57,866 bases of DNA from Desemzia sp045528445 (GCF_045528445.1 NZ_JBGQQU010000021.1:1-57866), one strand, 5' to 3'. Counted from the first letter of the stretch, positions 9,129 through 18,079 are shown. Translations and numbers: made by a program. Notes: generated by a model not told the origin, from the sequence alone.

Positions 9129-9851
9129 ATGAGTCTTTCACTCATTCAAAAATGGATAAAGTTGGGCAATACAACTATTTCGAATGTATTGTTGCAACAC
9201 TATCGTCAACTAGGTATCACCAACAACCAATTGATTTTGATTATCCAATTGAAATCTCTCATGGATAGTGGGAGTGATTTTCCGGATATCGAGATCATTG
9301 CTCAACGGATGCAATTGCCAACGGCTAAAGTATTTACCGCTATCCATGACTTGATTCAGCAAAAATATTTGACTATTGAAACCAGTATAGATAAAGAAGG
9401 CAAATCAAAGGACAGCTACCAGCTGGATTTTCTTTGGGAGCGATTAGCGACTTTATTGGAGCAAGAAGAAAGAACGATCAAAAAAGAAGAGCAGCAATTG
9501 ACTGAGAAGGACTTATTCAATCGCTTCGAATCTGAGTTTGGCCGTCCTTTGTCGCCAATGGAAATCCAAACTATCGGTATGTGGCTGGATGAAGATAAGT
9601 ATGAAGTTGATTTGATCGAAATGGCTTTAAGAGAAGCAGTTTTGAGTCAAGTGTATAATTTGAAATATGTAGACCGGATCTTATTGAACTGGGAAAAGAA
9701 AAATATCAAAACAAAAACGCAAGTTGTTCAAGAGTCAAAGAGAAGACGCAATCACCAAACAAATATGCAACAACCTGCGCCTACTAATGAAACAACAGTT
9801 AAACCGAAAGTACCATTATACAATTGGTTAGAAAATCAGGATAATCATTAA
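9129..9851 (+). CDS. dnaD: DNA replication initiation protein DnaD
   Basis: DnaD takes part in primosome assembly and in remodelling DNA at replication origins and restart sites, with DnaB and DnaI in Firmicutes. The N-terminal winged-helix domain covers about residues 1-95. The DnaB/DnaD C-terminal domain follows from about 130 and includes the YxxxLI-type helix (LKYVDRILLNWEKKN). The basic tail is probably disordered. The ATG at 9129 is chosen because AAGGGAG lies nine bases upstream; an in-frame GTG at 9120 abuts that site. It is tightly linked to nth, as in B. subtilis. Confidence 0.93.
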   Translation: MSLSLIQKWIKLGNTTISNVLLQHYRQLGITNNQLILIIQLKSLMDSGSDFPDIEIIAQRMQLPTAKVFTAIHDLIQQKYLTIETSIDKEGKSKDSYQLDFLWERLATLLEQEERTIKKEEQQLTEKDLFNRFESEFGRPLSPMEIQTIGMWLDEDKYEVDLIEMALREAVLSQVYNLKYVDRILLNWEKKNIKTKTQVVQESKRRRNHQTNMQQPAPTNETTVKPKVPLYNWLENQDNH

Positions 9852-9862
9852 GGAGGGGTTTC

Positions 9863-10495
9863 TTGCTTTCGAAAAAGAAAACCATTCAAGTCATTGAAGC
9901 TATGGGGCAGATTTTCCCAGAGGCTAAATGTGAATTGATTCACCGCAATGCGTTTGAGCTGCTGATATCGGTCATGATGAGTGCTCAGACAACAGACGCA
10001 GCTGTAAACCGTATTACTCCAAAGTTGTTTGAATCCTATCCGACACCTGAAGCGTTTGCTGATGCACCCGTGGAGGAAATTCAAGAACACATTAAAACGA
10101 TCGGTTTGTACCGCAATAAAGCAAAATATATCAAAGGCTGCTGCGAGAAGTTGATTTCAGATTTTAATAGTAAAGTTCCGAGAACTAGAGAAGAACTGGA
10201 GACATTGCCTGGAGTAGGTAGAAAATCCGCCAATGTGGTATTAAGTGTCTCTTTTGATATTCCTGCAATAGCGGTAGACACTCACGTGGAACGAGTGACT
10301 AAACGCTTAAAGATCGTACCTCAAAAAGCCAGCGTCAGAGAAGTAGAAGAAGTCCTGATGAAGAAATTGCCTCCTGAGTTATGGGGCAAAGCGCATCATC
10401 GATTGATTTTCTTTGGCCGCTATCAATGTCCAGCTAGAAAACACGATCATGAAAAATGTATTGAACTGCTGGAAAACCATATGTCAGAAGAATAA
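9863..10495 (+). CDS. nth: Endonuclease III (DNA glycosylase/AP lyase) lacking a full Fe-S cluster
   Basis: Base-excision-repair glycosylase/AP lyase that removes oxidised pyrimidines. The helix-hairpin-helix LPGVGRKSANVVLS, the catalytic lysine in that motif and the catalytic aspartate in VDTHVERVTKRL are all present. The TTG start at 9863 follows AAGGAGGGG. The C-terminus is unusual: the usual C-x6-C-x2-C-x5-C cluster is reduced to CPARKHDHEKC and then ends EL-LENHMSEE, so only two of the four iron-sulfur cysteines remain. The reading frame is clean to its stop, so this is not an obvious frameshift. The protein (210 aa) probably works without a normal [4Fe-4S] cluster. Confidence 0.93.
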   Translation: MLSKKKTIQVIEAMGQIFPEAKCELIHRNAFELLISVMMSAQTTDAAVNRITPKLFESYPTPEAFADAPVEEIQEHIKTIGLYRNKAKYIKGCCEKLISDFNSKVPRTREELETLPGVGRKSANVVLSVSFDIPAIAVDTHVERVTKRLKIVPQKASVREVEEVLMKKLPPELWGKAHHRLIFFGRYQCPARKHDHEKCIELLENHMSEE

Positions 10496-10502
10496 GGTGA
10501 AA

Positions 10503-10532
10503 GATTGATCCGGAAGCGAATCAGTCTTTTTT
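10503..10532 (+). terminator. Terminator of the dnaD-nth operon
   Basis: GATTGAT (10503-10509) pairs with ATCAGTC (10520-10526), with one G-U pair, followed directly by TTTTTT. It begins seven bases after the nth stop codon. Confidence 0.6.
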
Positions 10533-10560
10533 ATAGAACTTATTTCAAAATAAAAGCAAA

Positions 10561-10608
10561 AAAGAAAGCTGTTTGATCCAGATCCAATAGGATCAAACAG
10601 CTTTCTTT
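10561..10608. terminator. Bidirectional terminator between nth and ponA
   Basis: A perfect 19-bp inverted repeat, AAAGAAAGCTGTTTGATCC at 10561-10579 and its complement at 10590-10608, with a 10-nt loop. A- and T-rich ends on both sides let it stop transcription of the convergent nth and ponA genes. Confidence 0.9.
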
Positions 10609-10637
10609 GGTTTATTTTAATCACAGAAGAAGAAAAA

Positions 10638-13244
10638 TTAATCTTCATCTGTTTGTGATTCTTGACTGCTCTGTGAGGAGCTGGCTTGAGAGCTTTCAGA
10701 AGCTTGAGAAGAACTAGAACTGCTTTCATCTGATTGGCTAGAGGAGCCTTCAGAACTTGACGACTCTGAAGAAGCACTTGATTCAGAAGAGCTTTCGCTT
10801 TCTTCACTTTCGGATTCTTCTTCACTCTCATCGCTTTCTTCCTCCTCACCGGAAGGAGGAACCACAACACTGACTGAAGCCGTTGGACCGGTCTTTCCAT
10901 TAGCTCTTACAGCAACTGTGATGCCAACCGTACCTTCAGAAGGGTTTTGAACGACATACCCTAAATCTTTAGTTGTGGCTGTTTGGCCGCCCACAGTCAA
11001 TTCATAAGTTGGTTCTTCATCTGAATGGCTTAAAGAATAAGCATCCCAGTTAATAATGATTTCATTTGCTTCAGCATCATAAGAAGCTTTTAGTCCGCTT
11101 GGTGCAGTCAATTCTTCTCCATAATTCGTTGATACTGAAGTAGGTTCTGTACCTCTAACAAATAGTTCTCTGACAATTTCTGAGCTAGGAGTATTGGGGC
11201 CTGGAAGAGCAGCCGGGTTAGATCCTTTTTCAACTGCCACTTCAACTACAGAACTCGGCTTAGTCCAATCTGAATTTTCAACAGATTCTGAAAGTTGGGC
11301 CATAACTTCACGATAAATTTTTCGCGGTATTTCTCGTGTACCGTCATCATCAGAAAGCCAGTGACCTTCTTCAAATATATTCGTGTATCCGCTCCAAACA
11401 GAAACAGAGTAATTTGTAGTATAACCTACATATGCAGAAGCAGGAACCGCTCCATTAGGAATATTGTGCTCTGCCATCTGATCAGAAGTATAATTTGCCG
11501 TCCCGGTTTTTCCAGCTTGTGGAACTCCTGGGATGCTGACTAAACGAGAAGTTGTTCCGACATCCACAACGTCTTTCAACATATCTGTAATCATATAAGC
11601 TGTAGAATCACTCATAGCTTTTGTTGTAGAAGGTGTTAAATCGATTTCTTCTCCATCAGCGGTAATCACTTTTGAAACTGTGTAAGGCTCAGTATATTCT
11701 CCGCCGTTTGCAAATGGTGCATAAGAAGCTGCTAAATCAATTGGTGATAACGAGCCACTAAAAGAATCTGCTTCATAAACGGTGTTATCTTTTGCTAAAC
11801 TAGGGTAGTCAGAAAGGCCTACATTAGTTAAGAAATTTTTAACATTTTCTTGTCCAACATCTTTAAAAATCTTGTATGTCGGCACATTACGAGAATCCAC
11901 TAAAGCGCGTCGCATGCTGATTTGTCCTTCATAGTCTCTGTCCCAGTTATTGATAGTTTGACCAGACTCATAAGTGGTCGGTTCATCTACTACTTGATGG
12001 TATGTTGAGTAGTCTAGATACTCGATTGCTGGACCGTAAGTTGTAAGAGGTTTAATGGTAGAACCGATTTGTTTTATTTCAGCAGCATGATTAAAGAGCA
12101 TTTGACCTTCTTGTTTACGCGATCCGCCGATAGCTTTCAACTGTCCTGTGTTGACATCTACGACTGTTACTGCTGACTGCATGTCGTCGTTAGGGAAGAT
12201 GTTGTAGTCATCTGAATTTAAGACGTCATAAACTTGTTGTTGAGCATCCATATCTATATTGGTATAGATTTTCAATCCAGCAGTATGAGGATCTAAGCCT
12301 GTTTTTTCTTTGACCTCTTCAATGACGGTGCTTAAGTAACTATCAATGACTTGAGTATCTGCTGAATTACCTTGGTTTTCTACCAATCCTTCAGTAATAG
12401 GCACATCTTGAGCCGCATTCATCTCTTCTTGAGAAATTTTTTCATTTTCATGCATCATATATAAAACGGTGTCTCTTCTTTGTTTAGCACGATCAGGATT
12501 CGTATAAGGATTGTAAGCATTCGGAGCTTGCGACATACCCGCTAATAAAGCAGCTTCATGCAATTCCAATTCGCTTACAGGCTTACCGAAGTAATACTCA
12601 CTAGCGGTGCCCATCCCGTATTGGTTGTCAGACATATAAACTTTATTGATATAAAAAGTCAAGATCTGTTCTTTTGAATACTCTTGCTCTAATTTTACAG
12701 CTAACCAAGCTTCTTGAGCTTTACGCTTTATTGTTTGGTCTTCTTGTTTAGTAGAAAAAACAGACAGTTTGATCAATTGCTGGGTGATGGTACTTCCACC
12801 TTCAGCACCAAATCCATCGGTTACGTTGGCTAAAACAGCTCCTGCAATTCGGATGGGATCAACTCCGATATGATTATAAAAACGTTGGTCTTCAATAGAT
12901 AAAACAGCGTCTACTAAAACTTGGGGAATTTCACCAGCTTCTACTAGAACTCGTTCTTGTCCGCTAGAATATAACTCATTACCTTCTGGGTCGTAAAAAG
13001 TAGTAGAAGGATTGTCTACTAGATCATCAAGTGTGATTTCTGGTGCGCTAGAAGCATAATAAGTGAACAATCCTACACCGCTTAGCAAAGCAATAATGAC
13101 CAGTGCGACAAGAGCGATCAAAATCCGTTTAAACCAAGATTTATTAACTTTCTTTTTTTTCTTTTGTTGGTTCTTTTTTCGGTTTCCAGATTTTTTCTGG
13201 TTCTTTTTCTTGGAAACACGAGACATTTCATTATTTTCTGGCAT
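10638..13244 (-). CDS. ponA: Class A penicillin-binding protein 1A, Ser/Glu-rich tail
   Basis: Bifunctional peptidoglycan synthase of 868 aa. It has a lysine-rich cytoplasmic N-terminus, one transmembrane helix (about 39-62), a GT51 glycosyltransferase domain (catalytic Glu in SIEDQRFYNHIGVDP near 119; later LAGMSQAPNAYNP) and a transpeptidase domain with SxxK (STIK at 395-398), SRN (451-453) and KTGT (579-582). A fibronectin-like region follows, then an extracellular tail of about 70 residues made almost wholly of Ser, Glu, Gln and Asp. The ATG at 13244 is preceded by AAGGAGA. It lies downstream of recU, as in B. subtilis. The GpsB gene, whose product regulates class A PBPs, is nearby. Confidence 0.95.
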   Translation of the reverse strand: MPENNEMSRVSKKKNQKKSGNRKKNQQKKKKKVNKSWFKRILIALVALVIIALLSGVGLFTYYASSAPEITLDDLVDNPSTTFYDPEGNELYSSGQERVLVEAGEIPQVLVDAVLSIEDQRFYNHIGVDPIRIAGAVLANVTDGFGAEGGSTITQQLIKLSVFSTKQEDQTIKRKAQEAWLAVKLEQEYSKEQILTFYINKVYMSDNQYGMGTASEYYFGKPVSELELHEAALLAGMSQAPNAYNPYTNPDRAKQRRDTVLYMMHENEKISQEEMNAAQDVPITEGLVENQGNSADTQVIDSYLSTVIEEVKEKTGLDPHTAGLKIYTNIDMDAQQQVYDVLNSDDYNIFPNDDMQSAVTVVDVNTGQLKAIGGSRKQEGQMLFNHAAEIKQIGSTIKPLTTYGPAIEYLDYSTYHQVVDEPTTYESGQTINNWDRDYEGQISMRRALVDSRNVPTYKIFKDVGQENVKNFLTNVGLSDYPSLAKDNTVYEADSFSGSLSPIDLAASYAPFANGGEYTEPYTVSKVITADGEEIDLTPSTTKAMSDSTAYMITDMLKDVVDVGTTSRLVSIPGVPQAGKTGTANYTSDQMAEHNIPNGAVPASAYVGYTTNYSVSVWSGYTNIFEEGHWLSDDDGTREIPRKIYREVMAQLSESVENSDWTKPSSVVEVAVEKGSNPAALPGPNTPSSEIVRELFVRGTEPTSVSTNYGEELTAPSGLKASYDAEANEIIINWDAYSLSHSDEEPTYELTVGGQTATTKDLGYVVQNPSEGTVGITVAVRANGKTGPTASVSVVVPPSGEEEESDESEEESESEESESSSESSASSESSSSEGSSSQSDESSSSSSQASESSQASSSQSSQESQTDED

Positions 13245-13414
13245 ATCTTAATTCTCCTTAACAAATATCCATGGAGGTAAAAAAAGATCTCCATTTCTTA
13301 TGTGCAATTTTTACTTGACCTGTGTATGGCTAGTCTTACTTTAGATACGTCAAATCTATGTAAGCCTAGCAAACTTTCCATACTGAATTTCCTTTGACAA
13401 CGCAGTTCTATTTC

Positions 13415-14038
13415 CTATATGTTAGATAGAGAGTAGTCAATCAATTGATCCACCACGTCCAAATAGGGAATACGCGGCGAAAAACCATAATACATCTCAT
13501 ACCCGTTTTTTTCAAGTTCTGAAATGGGAATAGATTTGCGTCCATCTTTTTGATCGTCCCAGTAAGTGAGCAATAGCTTAGCTTCTAGGAGAAAAAGGCG
13601 ATTTATTGACGAAAATCGTAAAATAACGAAACAAATTCCTTTTTGTTTCAAGCACTGATGCATATGGGTAATTTGATGCTGATGAAAGTTCTTTAAAGGA
13701 AACGATAATTTGTTTTTGGTTTCTTTAGCTTCAAAATCCAAATAAAAACCACGGTAAACTCCATTGTAATCGGTAGTAGACGCTTGTCTGAAATATGCTT
13801 CTTTAATGACAGCTGCACTTCGTTTAGGGTAGTCTACGTTGACGATTTGTATAGGTGTAGGTTTCTTATGAATCACCGCCCGTTCTTGTCTTAAATAACT
13901 GATATTGCTATCATTGATATCATCTTCTAAAGACATTCCTCGATTACTAAACGTAGTCAGTTTGTTTTTTTTCTTACGCGGTGTTGGCTTTGTTTCTGGT
14001 TTAGCATACTGCTTACCATTAGGATAATTTACTACCAT
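13415..14038 (-). CDS. recU: Holliday junction resolvase RecU
   Basis: RecU resolves Holliday junctions in homologous recombination and is needed for chromosome segregation in Firmicutes. The conserved N-terminal SNRGMSLEDDIN, the IQIVNVDYPKRSAAVIKEAYF block and the nuclease core YLDFEAKETKNK (with the metal-binding Asp, Glu and Lys) are all present. The ATG at 14038 (MVVNYPNGKQY) is chosen because AGGAAG is eight bases upstream and B. subtilis RecU begins at the same point; GTG 14047 and ATG 14044 sit on or too near that site. It is followed by ponA after 170 bp in the classic recU-ponA arrangement. Confidence 0.95.
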   Translation of the reverse strand: MVVNYPNGKQYAKPETKPTPRKKKNKLTTFSNRGMSLEDDINDSNISYLRQERAVIHKKPTPIQIVNVDYPKRSAAVIKEAYFRQASTTDYNGVYRGFYLDFEAKETKNKLSFPLKNFHQHQITHMHQCLKQKGICFVILRFSSINRLFLLEAKLLLTYWDDQKDGRKSIPISELEKNGYEMYYGFSPRIPYLDVVDQLIDYSLSNI

Positions 14039-14106
14039 TTGCATCACTTCCTAGTTTGCATTATACCAAATATGATACTTGAAAGAAAAGGAGATTCAAA
14101 TAGTTT

Positions 14107-14649
14107 ATGACAAACTTATATATTAGCGGCTATCGAACCTATGAACTAGGCGTTTTTTCAGAAAAAGACGCCAAAATTGATGTCATAAAAAAAGCTCTGA
14201 AAAATGAAATTACCAGCTTTATCGAAAATGGCGTCGATTGGATTTTAACTAGTGGTCAATTAGGTGTGGAGCAATGGACAGTAGAAGTAGTCGACGAATT
14301 GAAAATGGATTATCCTGAAATCCAACAAGCCATTATTTTTCCGTTTTTAGAGTTCGGTTCCAACTGGAAAGAAGATAAACAATTAAAATTGAGTGAACTG
14401 AAAGAATTAGCGGATTATATTGAATCGACTTCTCACCAACCATATAAAGATCCTTCCCAATTAAAAAATCACCAACATTTTTTATTGGAGCATACCAGTG
14501 CTGCCTTGTTAGTGTACGATAGAGAATTTGAAGGGAAAACGAAGTTTCTTTATGAAGAGATACAAAAGAAACAAGAACACAGCTCTTATGAATGTCGTTT
14601 AATCGATTTTGATCAATTGCAAAATACGATTCAAAATGAAAATGAGTAG
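14107..14649 (+). CDS. ypsA: YpsA-family protein (DUF1273, SLOG superfamily)
   Basis: A 180-aa cytoplasmic protein of the YpsA family, a Rossmann-like SLOG fold. Its glycine-rich start (LYISGYRTYELGVF) and the SGQLGVEQW motif are typical of the nucleotide-sugar or nucleotide-derivative binding site of that superfamily. B. subtilis YpsA influences cell division and lies next to gpsB, as here. The biochemical role is unsettled. It is transcribed divergently from recU, and the ATG at 14107 follows AAAGGAG. Confidence 0.9.
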   Translation: MTNLYISGYRTYELGVFSEKDAKIDVIKKALKNEITSFIENGVDWILTSGQLGVEQWTVEVVDELKMDYPEIQQAIIFPFLEFGSNWKEDKQLKLSELKELADYIESTSHQPYKDPSQLKNHQHFLLEHTSAALLVYDREFEGKTKFLYEEIQKKQEHSSYECRLIDFDQLQNTIQNENE

Positions 14650-14721
14650 TCCGATTTATTAAAAAAGTGAGAGAATCCATTTAAAATTCAGTTTGCTATT
14701 TTTTTTTAACCGTATCTTTGT

Positions 14722-14727
14722 TATAAT
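14722..14727 (+). promoter_or_regulatory. Possible -10 element upstream of gpsB
   Basis: A perfect TATAAT lies 60 bp before gpsB. The -35 position is only a T-rich tract, so the promoter call rests on the -10 hexamer alone. Confidence 0.4.
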
Positions 14728-14786
14728 GGTGAGGAAGAGAAGAGTTTCTAAAATATTGGAAAAGTTGAAACGAATGAGGTGCAATT

Positions 14787-15125
14787 ATGGCGAATAGAAC
14801 TTTAACGACTAAAGACATCCTACAAAAAGAATTCAAAACAGGTATGCGTGGATACAGTCCAGCAGAAGTCGATGAATACTTGGATGAGGTTATTCGTGAT
14901 TATGAATCATACAATAAAGAAATCAGTCAGTTAAAAGCAGAGAACGAACGTTTACATAGTAAAGTAGACGAGCTGACTAAGCAAGCAGCATTGCAAAAAC
15001 CAGGACAATCTGGTCAATCCAGCAATACAGTAACCAATTTTGATATTTTAAAAAGACTGTCAAACCTTGAAAGACATGTATTTGGTTCTAAATTAGATAC
15101 AGATAATTCAAGTGACTTTGAATAG
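14787..15125 (+). CDS. gpsB: Cell-cycle protein GpsB
   Basis: GpsB is a DivIVA-like coiled-coil adaptor that links cell division to peptidoglycan synthesis and binds class A PBPs. The N-terminal membrane-binding/PBP-binding region (KDILQKEFKTGMRGYSPAEV, DEYLDEVI) is clear, followed by a coiled coil (about 35-70), a Gln/Ser-rich linker and a C-terminal helix (NFDILKRLSNLERHVFG) used for oligomerisation. The length of 112 aa is standard. It sits between ypsA and rnpB, matching B. subtilis, and close to ponA, its likely partner. Confidence 0.96.
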   Translation: MANRTLTTKDILQKEFKTGMRGYSPAEVDEYLDEVIRDYESYNKEISQLKAENERLHSKVDELTKQAALQKPGQSGQSSNTVTNFDILKRLSNLERHVFGSKLDTDNSSDFE

Positions 15126-15147
15126 TCAGCATGGTTAAATAGATATT

Positions 15148-15533
15148 TGTAAATTTCGGGCAATCGCGGTCTAGCTAGACTAGGCTGAGGAAAGTCCATG
15201 CTCGCACAAGCTGAGATGCTTGTAGTGTTCGTGCTTAGCGAAATCATAAGCTAAGGCCTTTAGTGCAAACTAAAGTGACGGCAGAAAAAAAAGCTAAGGT
15301 GGCAACACTATGCTTGAGTATTCTTGAAAGTGCCACAGTGACGAAGCAATAGGGGAAACGCTATTGGTGGAACGGGTAAACCCCTCGAGCGAGCAACCCA
15401 AACTTTGGTAGGGGCACTCTTTCTATGGAAATGAACAGATGAGAGAGGCAATTCATTGCAGACAGATGATTGCCCCCAGATAATTTGTGCCTGAAAATTA
15501 TCTGGGACAGAACATGGCTTATAGAAATTTACA
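15148..15533 (+). ncRNA. rnpB: RNase P RNA, Bacillus type (type B)
   Basis: The catalytic RNA of RNase P, which matures the 5' ends of tRNAs. The closing P1 helix is visible: GTAAATTTC at 15149-15157 pairs with GAAATTTAC at 15524-15532. Conserved elements include GAGGAAAGTCCATGCTC near the 5' end, GGCAGAAAAAA, AACGGGTAAACCCCTCGAGCG and the 3' GACAGAACATGGCTTAT. The position just after gpsB is the same as in B. subtilis. Ends are set to the P1 helix and may be off by a few bases. An intrinsic terminator follows. Confidence 0.95.
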
Positions 15534-15540
15534 ATCAGGG

Positions 15541-15566
15541 AAACCCTCCTTTTTAAGGAGGGTTTT
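15541..15566 (+). terminator. Terminator of rnpB
   Basis: CCCTCCTT (15544-15551) pairs with AAGGAGGG (15555-15562), followed by TTTT. Confidence 0.85.
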
Positions 15567-15633
15567 ATACATATTTTTTGCTTTTCACCTAAAAAGCAGT
15601 TTAGTATAGTAGAAAAAGAATGGAGCATTCTAC

Positions 15634-16788
15634 ATGACAATAGAAAAATTTAAACTCGTTGCTACAGCAGCAAGCGGGATTGAAGCGTTAGTTGGAAAAG
15701 AATTACGCCAGCTTGGTTATGAATGCCAAGTTGAAAATGGAAAAGTTTATTTTGAAGGCGGATTAGAAGACATTGCACGGACAAATCTTTGGTTAAGAAC
15801 AGCCGACCGCATCAAAATAGTGGTTGCGGAGTTTGAAGCTTATACATTTGATGAGTTGTTTGAAAAAACAAAAGCTGTTGCTTGGGAAGACTTGATTCCT
15901 ATGGATGGAGAATTTCCAGTAGCGGGTAAATCGATCAAATCTAAATTGTATAGTGTGTCAGATTGCCAAGCGATCGTAAAAAAAGCAATTGTGAACCGTC
16001 TAAGTGACGTTTATCACCGCAGCAGCCGCTTGCCTGAAACCGGGGCTTTGTTTCCTTTAGAAGTGGCTTTGTTAAAAGACAAAGTAACCATTACTTTGGA
16101 TACCACCGGATCAAGCTTATTCAAACGTGGGTACCGTACTGAAAAAGGGGGAGCACCTTTAAAAGAAAATATGGCTGCAGCTTTGATTCTGTTGACTACT
16201 TGGCGCAAAGATAAACCATTTCTTGATCCAATGTGCGGTTCTGGTACTATTCCTATTGAAGCTGCTTTGATCGGACACAATATTGCTCCTGGATTCAATC
16301 GCTCTTTTGTCAGTGAAGGATGGGACTGGTTTAATGAATCTGTGTGGGAAACAATCCGTGAACAAGCAGAACAAGAAGCTGATTACGATGTTGAATTGGA
16401 TATTCAAGCTTCTGATATAGATGGACACATGATCGAAATAGCGAAACGCAATGCTACTGAAGCAGGTGTTTTAGATAGTATCTCCTTTAAACAAATGCAA
16501 GTAGCTGATTTCAAAACGGATAAAGAATATGGGGTGATAGTGGCGAACCCCCCTTATGGTCAACGTTTAGGCGAAGAAGAGTCGGTAAGAAAAGTTTATC
16601 GTGAAATGGGAACAGCCTTCCGTCCATTAGAAACATGGAGCAAATATATTCTGACCAGCGATTTAACGTTTGAAAAAGAATATGGTCAAAAGGCTACGAA
16701 AAAACGTAAATTATACAATGGTGCCTTGCGGACTGATCTGTTCCAATATTGGGGAAAACGTCCACCTCGTCAGCCTAAAGAGCAATAA
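15634..16788 (+). CDS. THUMP-domain rRNA methyltransferase, RlmL/YpsC family
   Basis: A 384-aa SAM-dependent RNA methyltransferase matching B. subtilis YpsC and the methyltransferase half of E. coli RlmL (23S rRNA m2G2445). It has an N-terminal ferredoxin-like/THUMP RNA-binding region (about 1-160), then the Rossmann catalytic domain with DPMCGSGTIPIEAA and the base-methylation motif NPPYG. The exact target guanine is inferred from the family. The gene follows rnpB, again matching Bacillus order. Confidence 0.9.
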   Translation: MTIEKFKLVATAASGIEALVGKELRQLGYECQVENGKVYFEGGLEDIARTNLWLRTADRIKIVVAEFEAYTFDELFEKTKAVAWEDLIPMDGEFPVAGKSIKSKLYSVSDCQAIVKKAIVNRLSDVYHRSSRLPETGALFPLEVALLKDKVTITLDTTGSSLFKRGYRTEKGGAPLKENMAAALILLTTWRKDKPFLDPMCGSGTIPIEAALIGHNIAPGFNRSFVSEGWDWFNESVWETIREQAEQEADYDVELDIQASDIDGHMIEIAKRNATEAGVLDSISFKQMQVADFKTDKEYGVIVANPPYGQRLGEEESVRKVYREMGTAFRPLETWSKYILTSDLTFEKEYGQKATKKRKLYNGALRTDLFQYWGKRPPRQPKEQ

Positions 16789-16849
16789 AACAGCCTTTTA
16801 AGTGTTTAGTTGTTTGGTACAACTAATAAAAAACGAATCTATATTTGTC

Positions 16850-16896
16850 ATCTGCCCATTAGTTGCTGTAGACAACTGATGGGCAGATTTTGTTTT
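16850..16896 (+). terminator. Terminator of the rlmL-like gene
   Basis: ATCTGCCCATTAGTTG (16850-16865) pairs with CAACTGATGGGCAGAT (16873-16888), followed by TTTGTTTT. Confidence 0.85.
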
Positions 16897-16949
16897 ATCA
16901 GGAAAATAAAAGGATGCAGCTCTTTTGTTGTTGTAGAGACAAAAATAAG

Positions 16950-17372
16950 TTATGCTTTAGTGGAGTCGAAATTCTTGAGAGCCGTTCTTAGTGCTTGGCG
17001 AGCCAAGTTGTCTGCACCTTTGTTTTTTGCATCTGGGATCCATTCAATGAGGTACAATTCAAACTGATTTAAGAGGCTTTTTAATTGGTGCAAATGAGGT
17101 TTAAAGACTTCATTTTTCACATAGCTTTTTTGGATAGCCGAAACAACTATTTTGCTATCTGAAAAAATTTGAAGAACCTCTTTGTTCAGTTTATGATCTA
17201 CGAGATAGGACAAGCCTGTAACTAAAGCGATAAACTCAGCTTCATGATTACTGTAGGTACCTTCAAGAGGTACGGCAGTTTGTTGATAGAGATCTTCGCC
17301 AACTAAAACAAAACCTATTCCGCTGGGACCGGGATTGCCTTTAGTTGCGGCATCTGTATAAATTTTTATCAT
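16950..17372 (-). CDS. RNase HI-like protein
   Basis: A 140-aa protein of the RNase HI family, expected to cut the RNA strand of RNA-DNA hybrids. The acidic catalytic residues are recognisable: YTDAATKGNPGPSG, NHEAEFIAL, FSDSK and KGADNLARQA. The fold starts at the ATG at 17372, preceded by AAGGAG ten bases upstream; the upstream in-frame ATG at 17408 precedes that site and is rejected. Whether it is active or a degenerate RNase H-like protein (as suggested for B. subtilis YpeP) cannot be decided here. A separate RNase HII gene is at 30913. Confidence 0.88.
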   Translation of the reverse strand: MIKIYTDAATKGNPGPSGIGFVLVGEDLYQQTAVPLEGTYSNHEAEFIALVTGLSYLVDHKLNKEVLQIFSDSKIVVSAIQKSYVKNEVFKPHLHQLKSLLNQFELYLIEWIPDAKNKGADNLARQALRTALKNFDSTKA

Positions 17373-17491
17373 TAGAAAAAACTCCTTAAAAAGTACCAAT
17401 TTATTCAAACTTAACTGCTACTATTATAGTACTACATTTGAATAAAATTGTTTATATATTAAGATACATAGGATGAATGTGAGGGAATTGT

Positions 17492-17932
17492 GTGAAACGG
17501 TCAAAAAAATCAAAAATCATTCTTTCGTTTGAACCGGCTTATCAAATAATCTATTGGTCGATCTGTTGGTTGACTTTTTTTATAGCTGTAATAGCTGCAT
17601 TGGAGTACACAGCAATTAATTGGACAAGTATTGTCTTTGGTGTATTAACTATTGGGTTAGTTGCTTTGACTAGGACCATTCATTTGAAGATAGAAAAGGA
17701 GCAGCTGATTTTTTCAGGTTGTTTGAAACAAAAAAAGACGCTCTCTATTTCAGCTATTCATAAAATTGCTTTTTCTAAAATGAGAGTCATCATTTTATTG
17801 AACAGCAATGACTCTGAGCAATACCGTTTTTATTTAAACCAAAAAAACAAACAAATTTTTTTAGCTCACATGAAGGAACACTATCCTGCAATTATTTTAG
17901 AAGAACAACAAGCTGCTTCTAGTGAATATTAG
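17492..17932 (+). CDS. ebsA: EbsA-family membrane protein
   Basis: A 146-aa protein with two transmembrane helices (about 19-38 and 43-61) and a cytoplasmic C-terminal PH-like region. It resembles EbsA, first noted at the aggregation-substance/cell-surface ebs locus of Enterococcus faecalis, also near an RNase H gene. Its function is not known. The start GTG at 17492 has a GAGGGAA site. It is divergent from the RNase H-like gene and followed by a strong shared terminator. Confidence 0.75.
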   Translation: MKRSKKSKIILSFEPAYQIIYWSICWLTFFIAVIAALEYTAINWTSIVFGVLTIGLVALTRTIHLKIEKEQLIFSGCLKQKKTLSISAIHKIAFSKMRVIILLNSNDSEQYRFYLNQKNKQIFLAHMKEHYPAIILEEQQAASSEY

Positions 17933-17950
17933 TTGGAGCTGAAGTAACTC

Positions 17951-17998
17951 AAAAGCATTAAAAAAGAGCGGGAAATCCCGCTCTTTTTTAATGCTTTT
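17951..17998. terminator. Bidirectional terminator between ebsA and cspA
   Basis: A perfect inverted repeat of about 22 bp (17951-17972 and 17977-17998) with GAGCGGG/CCCGCTC at its core and A/T-rich flanks on both sides, suited to the convergent ebsA and cspA genes. Confidence 0.9.
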
Positions 17999-18079
17999 GT
18001 TGACCAGATAGTGAGCAATGATTGTGTAAAAAATATTCTGATCCCCCTATGTGTAACGCATGGAAATAAAAGGGCAATG

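Noticed and set aside
10484..10900. 138-aa minus-strand ORF over the ponA 3' end
   Set aside because: It runs out of frame through the repetitive Ser/Glu codons of ponA and across the terminator; a composition shadow.
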